A stretch of 64,000 nt of DNA from Cystobacter fuscus (GTDB lineage Bacteria > Myxococcota > Myxococcia > Myxococcales > Myxococcaceae), in the NCBI RefSeq assembly GCF_002305875.1, contig NZ_CP022098.1, forward strand, positions 310,001-374,000, in the 5' to 3' direction. Of the stretch, positions 60,234-64,000 are shown one piece after another (the stretch's first letter is position 1; every line of letters begins with the position of its first letter). The translations under genes were made by a program, and so were the position numbers. The notes beneath the pieces are model-generated. The model saw only the letters and a list, made by a program, of their open reading frames with translations, did no database searches and had not been told where the DNA came from.

Positions 60234-60503
60234 ATGAAGCTCGTTGCTCGGATTCCAGGCAGAGAGAAACAACTCCCACCCAAGACCTCTGCTCCGGAAG
60301 ATTCCTCGCTCAGTCGAGACTTGCAGACAGTGGCGCTCGAGATTTCAGAAGAGGAGGGGGCCTTCTTCCTGTTCAGCTACGATGCTGCTGGAAACATGAT
60401 GGGCGACACGTGGCACCAGACTCTTGAGGGAGCAATGCATCAAGCTCAGTCCCAATTCGCGGTATCGGCTGGGGCCTGGACTCGTGAGGACGAGCAGGGT
60501 TGA
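60234..60503 (+). CDS. Small protein of unknown function in the lower-GC islet
   Basis: 89 residues. KLVARIPGREKQLPPKTSAP then LQTVALEISEEEGAFFLFSY (strand-rich) and GDTWHQTLEGAMHQAQSQF (helix). Acidic overall, cytoplasmic. GGTGAGC lies before ATG 60234 and GATAAT at 60209-60214 may serve as a -10. The beta-hairpin plus helix over some 80 residues resembles small Imm-type proteins. 176 bases separate it from the preceding immunity-like gene. Confidence 0.55.
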   Translation: MKLVARIPGREKQLPPKTSAPEDSSLSRDLQTVALEISEEEGAFFLFSYDAAGNMMGDTWHQTLEGAMHQAQSQFAVSAGAWTREDEQG

Positions 60504-60670
60504 CAGTGGCCAAGCGGTCCGGTTCCGTTCCGACCCGGCGCTGTAGACATGGGGTGATAGAACTGCCGACGGTTACATGAAAGCAGTCTGCGAACCGCGC
60601 GAGTGGACCCTTCGGACCATCCACGAAGAATGGGTTTGCGAGACAACTGCACGGGCCATGGCGAGGTGCC

Positions 60671-61438
60671 TCAAGGCTGGATGGAGCGGGGCTCAGGCGG
60701 TGGGTCCTTCACGGGCATGTAGCATTTGCCCTGGTACTCGGCGTAACCCCGCCCGCAGGGGGCACGTCGTTCGAGTGTGACCCAACAGCCCCCGTTGATC
60801 TCCACCTCGGTTTCCTCGGTGCACGGCGGCTTGTGCTGGCCCTTGAGCGGCGCGGGTGGCAGGGGATAGCCGATGGTGGTGGAGCCGGTGGACGCGGTCA
60901 GGGTGGCCCAGTTCACGGCTTCACCGGACACGGTGATCCCCTCTTGCTCCCCCAGCGTCGCCTCCATCGGCGCGGAAGTCCGCAGCCAGAGCAGCATCAT
61001 CCCCATGCCGAGGGCCAGTCCTCCGAGGGTGACGAGGCCCACCGTGAGCGCGCGTCGGCGCGGCGACGGCCGAGGCGTGGAGCGGGGCGCGCGGGAGAGG
61101 AAGGCGGCCGTGTCCTCGCGGTCCTCGACGCTGGCCATCGCGCCCGACAGCCCGATGTACAGCAACGTCAGTTCATGGAGCGCCCGGGTACTCGCTCCAG
61201 GCGAGCTTTCCACCTCCACCGCGAAGTAGGGCGGAGAGACCTCGCTCCGCGAGCGCACGGTCCATGCGGTGCGGGGCGCGCGGGTCGAGGCGTTGGGTAC
61301 CAGCACGAGCGCGGGGGCTCCCGTCTCGACATGGTGTGCCTCGTAGATATGGCCCAGGGCCGGGTCCGAGTCCGGATGGCGCCTATCAAGGAGGTACGGT
61401 CCCAACCTGCTGCCTTCCCGTGGGGAAGTGTTGCTCAT
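60671..61438 (-). CDS. Membrane protein related to the ends of a Ser/Thr kinase, no kinase core
   Basis: 255 residues from ATG 61438. The start SRLGPYLLDRRHPDSDPALG and HIYEAHHVETGAPALVLV mimics the first strands of a Hanks-type kinase (LGxY...GxxYxAxH...A.V) but lacks the Lys, catalytic loop and DFG. One TM helix lies at about 130-152 (TVGLVTLGGLALGMGMMLLWL split around it). The C-terminus carries paired Cys: HKPPCTEETEVEINGGCW, APCGRGYAEYQGKCY, PVKDPPPEP, as in the extracytoplasmic tails of many myxobacterial Ser/Thr kinases. Probably a kinase-derived receptor or decoy. Divergent from the GT51-like gene. Confidence 0.7.
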   Translation of the reverse strand: MSNTSPREGSRLGPYLLDRRHPDSDPALGHIYEAHHVETGAPALVLVPNASTRAPRTAWTVRSRSEVSPPYFAVEVESSPGASTRALHELTLLYIGLSGAMASVEDREDTAAFLSRAPRSTPRPSPRRRALTVGLVTLGGLALGMGMMLLWLRTSAPMEATLGEQEGITVSGEAVNWATLTASTGSTTIGYPLPPAPLKGQHKPPCTEETEVEINGGCWVTLERRAPCGRGYAEYQGKCYMPVKDPPPEPRSIQP

Positions 61439-61547
61439 GCCTGCCTCTCCTTCAGAGGTGAGTCCGGAGAGCTTACCTCGGAAGTCAGGCGTGCTGGAAT
61501 GGGAGAGCGTCAAACGTCCTGGCGTTCTCCTGGTGGCTCCTGTGCTG

Positions 61548-62273
61548 ATGCGCCCGGCTCCCGAGCCCGCCACCGGCCTCGCTCCCCGCAGCCACGGTCG
61601 TCTCGTCCGGTGGGCCCTCGCCGTCCTGCTCCTTCCTCCCGTGCTGTTGCTCGGGAGCATGGAGGCCGTGTATCGCTACGGACTCGCCCGTGTGGGCAAG
61701 CTGCCTCGGCCACCTCCACCCCGGACGGGTCTCGTCTACCAGGTGCTCTGGCTCGCCGAGGAGGGCGGGCCCCCGCGACTCGAGCCCCTCTGGCCCTGGT
61801 GGTTCGCGGGCTATGTCCCCGGCGTCCGATGGGCACGACGCCCCGCCGGAGAGTTCCTCGCCTCGTGGACGGCGCGCGAGTGGTTGGCGTCCCGGCCCTT
61901 GCGTGAGGGCGAGCGGCCTCTGCACCGGACCTTCCAGGCGCTCGCGCTCACCGTCTGGATTTCGCGCCACTGGTCGGCCGAGGAACTGCTGACGGCCTAC
62001 GCGCAGCGCGCCCCGTTCGGACGGGGCCTCATCGGTCTCGAGGCCGCCGCGCGAAGTTACTTCGGGGTGGAGCCCGAGCGGCTCGCGCTCCACGAAGCCG
62101 CGCTCCTCGCGGGCCTGCCCCAATCGCCGAGCCGCTATTCGCCCCTGGTTCACCCCGAGGCCGCGCTCCGGAGAAGGGACTTCGTCCTCTCGCGCCTCCA
62201 GTCCGCGGGACTCATCTCCGAGGCCCAGCGTGAGGATGCACGGAAGCAGCCACTTCCCGTGCGTGCGCAGTGA
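61548..62273 (+). CDS. Degenerate GT51 (peptidoglycan transglycosylase) homologue
   Basis: 241 residues from ATG 61548; the frame is open to 61428 with GTG 61491 as another option and no strong ribosome binding site. TM helix at about 19-40, then a truncated transglycosylase domain. Motifs 4-5 are good: HWSAEELLTAYAQRAPFGRG, GLEAAARSYFGVEPERL, EAALLAGLPQSPSRYSPL. But the catalytic-Glu motif EDxxFxxHxG and the GGSTITQQ motif are missing, and the RKxxE motif reads HRTFQ. It should not polymerise glycan. Possibly a regulatory or structural relative of class A PBP/MtgA. Confidence 0.75.
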   Translation: MRPAPEPATGLAPRSHGRLVRWALAVLLLPPVLLLGSMEAVYRYGLARVGKLPRPPPPRTGLVYQVLWLAEEGGPPRLEPLWPWWFAGYVPGVRWARRPAGEFLASWTAREWLASRPLREGERPLHRTFQALALTVWISRHWSAEELLTAYAQRAPFGRGLIGLEAAARSYFGVEPERLALHEAALLAGLPQSPSRYSPLVHPEAALRRRDFVLSRLQSAGLISEAQREDARKQPLPVRAQ

Positions 62274-62372
62274 CCGTCTGGCCCCGCGGGCCCGAATCGG
62301 GGACAGTTCCAACGGGGGGGAGTGGGGAGAGGCCGGTAACACCCACGCGCCTTCCATTCGGAGGACTGTCTG

Positions 62373-63563
62373 ATGAGTGGACGCATCAACCTGCTGGCGC
62401 CCGAGGTCCGGGCCAATCCCTATGCCGTCTACGCCGAGCTGCGGCGCCACGCGCCGGTGTGCCAGGTGGACCCCGGTGGCTACTGGGTCATCACCCGCCA
62501 CGATGACGTGGTGGCGGCCTTCAAGAATCCCCAGCTCTTCTCCAGCACGGGGGTGCGCATGGCCACCAAGCCAGAATGGCTGGGGCACAACCCCTTCGCG
62601 GACTCGATGATCGGACAGGATCCGCCGCGGCACACCCGGCTGCGCAACCTGGTCAACCGGGCTTTCGGGCCCCCGGCGCTCGCCCGGCTGGAGGGGCGCG
62701 TGCGCCACTACGCCGAGGCCATCGTCGCGCGCATCCCCGAGGGACGGGAGGTGGACTTCGTGGATGCCTTCACCCTCCCGCTGCCCGCCAGCGTCATCGG
62801 CGAGCTCATCGGGCTGGAGCCCTCCCTGCACTCGCACTGCAAGCGCTGGGCGGACGACCTCACCAGCATCAGCGCCAACCCCCAGGACGAGAAGCGCCGG
62901 GAGGAGATTCGCGCGGCGGTGCGCGAGACCGAGGCGGAGATGGCCAGGGTGCTGGCCCTGCGCCGCTCGGAGCCTCGCGAGGACCTGGTCTCGGAGCTGC
63001 TCCAGGCGCGGGTGGACGGCCAGTCCTTGAGCGACGCGGAGCTGATGAGCTTCATGTTCCTGCTGTTGGTGGCGGGTCTGGAGACCACCATCCACCTGCT
63101 CGGCCACTGCGTGCGTGTCCTCATGGAGCGTCCGGACGTGCTCGCGCGCTTGAGGGCGGACCGCTCGTTGCTTCCGCGCTTCATCGAGGAGGTGCTTCGC
63201 TACGAGCCGCCCGTGCAGGCCTTCGGTCGCCTCACCACCGCCGAGGCGGAGCTGAGCGGCGTGCGCATTCCGGCGGGCGCGAAGGTGATGCTGCTCATCG
63301 GCTCGGCCAACCACGATGACGCGCGCTTTCCGGATGGGGACCGCTTCGACATGGATCGCGAGGGGGTGAACAACCTGCCCTTCGGTCACGGCATCCACTT
63401 CTGCCTGGGCGCGCCGCTCGCGAGGCTGGAGGCCCGTATCGGCCTGGAGGTGCTGTTGTCTCGCTTCGAGCGCTTCACGCCCGCGGGTCCCCTGGAGTGG
63501 AACCACTCCTTCACCGTGCGCGGCCCCCGCGTCCTGCCGGTGATCGCGCACGGGTCCGCGTAG
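62373..63563 (+). CDS. Cytochrome P450
   Basis: 396-residue bacterial class I P450. Heme loop FGHGIHFCLGAPLARLE with the axial Cys, I-helix oxygen-activation motif LLVAGLETTIHL (AGxET), ExxR in EEVLRYEPP, and an N-terminal meander NLLAPEVRANPYAVYAELR. Soluble. CYP107/CYP109-like features suggest hydroxylation of a macrolide, fatty acid or terpenoid. No ferredoxin or reductase is adjacent, so electrons must come from elsewhere. GGAGG at 62359-62363 precedes ATG 62373 by 9 bases. Stands alone between unrelated genes. Confidence 0.94.
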   Translation: MSGRINLLAPEVRANPYAVYAELRRHAPVCQVDPGGYWVITRHDDVVAAFKNPQLFSSTGVRMATKPEWLGHNPFADSMIGQDPPRHTRLRNLVNRAFGPPALARLEGRVRHYAEAIVARIPEGREVDFVDAFTLPLPASVIGELIGLEPSLHSHCKRWADDLTSISANPQDEKRREEIRAAVRETEAEMARVLALRRSEPREDLVSELLQARVDGQSLSDAELMSFMFLLLVAGLETTIHLLGHCVRVLMERPDVLARLRADRSLLPRFIEEVLRYEPPVQAFGRLTTAEAELSGVRIPAGAKVMLLIGSANHDDARFPDGDRFDMDREGVNNLPFGHGIHFCLGAPLARLEARIGLEVLLSRFERFTPAGPLEWNHSFTVRGPRVLPVIAHGSA

Positions 63564-63601
63564 GACTCGCCCCCCGCTTCATGCCGTGGGACGGCTTCCA
63601 C

Positions 63602-63877
63602 TCAGCAGCGGGGAAGCGTGGCGTCGGCGGGGCAATTCCAATCGGCCTGACAACAGACGCTCCCCTCCCCGCAGGGAAACTGACATGTCTCCACCCAGTC
63701 ACAGGGGTGCTGTTCGGCACGGGCCGCGCGGGGGGCGGAGGGCTCGTCGAGGGGCTCGGGGGGCGCGCACTCCCGCGCGTCAGGAGGGCACGGCGGTTCG
63801 TTCCGCCACGCCATGCCCACGGGTGCCCCGATGAGGAGGCCCACCACGGCCAGCAGACCGAGTCGCAGCGCCATCAT
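63602..63877 (-). CDS. Small secreted Cys-rich protein
   Basis: 91 residues from ATG 63877 (GGAGGTG 8 bases upstream; GTG 63886 also in frame). Signal peptide about 1-23 (LRLGLLAVVGLLIGAPVGMA), then a Pro/Glu linker and nine Cys, with a compact tail CDWVETCQFPCGEGSVCC and WNCPADATLPRC. Probably disulfide-bonded outside the cytoplasm. No family recognised. A role as toxin, inhibitor or matrix protein cannot be told apart. Confidence 0.68.
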   Translation of the reverse strand: MMALRLGLLAVVGLLIGAPVGMAWRNEPPCPPDARECAPPEPLDEPSAPRAARAEQHPCDWVETCQFPCGEGSVCCQADWNCPADATLPRC

Positions 63878-64000
63878 GACCCACACCTCCGTGAATGCCG
63901 TTCGTCACCCACAACCCGGCGTCGGACTCTCCATTCCGAAGTTGGATTCCGTGGATTCTATGTGATCACGACTTCCCGGACCGCGAAGGGATTTGGAGGG

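Noticed and set aside
60577-60780. 67-residue plus-strand frame at the edge of the lower-GC islet
   Set aside because: Overlaps the end of the kinase-tail gene on the other strand, has no ribosome binding site and reads as composition noise.

Overview
The window reads as chromosomal DNA of a myxobacterium, most likely of the Cystobacterineae (Myxococcus/Archangium/Cystobacter side). Base composition is very GC-rich by eye, and several parts are typical of the group: a DUSAM-domain protein, a PopC-type secreted subtilisin with a downstream partner, many multi-domain histidine kinases, a lone chemoreceptor, a Cys-rich kinase-tail protein and numerous lipoproteins and secreted hydrolases. I see no rRNA, tRNA, CRISPR array, complete IS element or plasmid/phage core. 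These calls come from reading sequence alone; nothing was searched.

Layout. 1-9.1 kb: end of a split KdpD sensor, a KinB-like histidine kinase, a small unknown protein, an MgtA-type Mg2+ ATPase, a secreted His/Met-rich barrel-like protein and an AlgB-like sigma-54 activator. 9.2-13.9 kb: two tandem CRP-like sites ahead of an FAD-linked oxidase with a probable 3' frameshift, a GNAT acetyltransferase and a chemoreceptor. 13.9-16.6 kb: a translationally coupled ATPase + TOPRIM-like pair, the best candidate for an undescribed (defence-type) system. 16.8-24 kb: AsmA-like protein, small unknown proteins, a metallopeptidase-like protein that has lost its HExxH, a SitA-like lipoprotein toxin candidate with a DUSAM partner, and a secreted nuclease/lamin-tail lipoprotein. 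24.2-34.7 kb: glycosyltransferase, then a catabolic-looking cluster (cyclase, FAH hydrolase, LysR, C-C hydrolase, VOC dioxygenase, Rieske ferredoxin, two near-identical FAD monooxygenases flanking an MFS pump). A shared dyad lies in both of its divergent promoter regions. 34.8-44 kb: virginiamycin B lyase homologue, VWA protein with a membrane partner, and two large histidine kinases. 44-48.1 kb: GreA-like factor, rhodanese, Lgt, and PopC/PopD. 48.6-52.7 kb: a lipid module (SDR diverging from TetR, KAS III-like enzyme and AMP ligase). 52.7-59.6 kb: secreted lipase-like protein with a good terminator, alpha/beta hydrolase, alanine racemase, an acidic repeat protein and a quinone oxidoreductase. 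59.6-64 kb: a lower-GC islet with a toxin-tail fragment and small immunity-like genes, a kinase-derived membrane protein, a degenerate GT51 transglycosylase, a cytochrome P450 and a Cys-rich secreted peptide.

How the parts work together. The first block looks like ion homeostasis with two-component control. The 25-35 kb block looks like one LysR-controlled regulon for oxidising, ring-opening and hydrolysing an aromatic or antibiotic-like compound. The 48.6-52.7 kb block looks like a TetR-controlled route that activates an acyl chain, transfers it and reduces the product. The conflict-type genes (13.9-16.6, 21.1-22.0 and 59.6-60.5 kb) sit in visibly lower-GC patches, consistent with separate acquisition.
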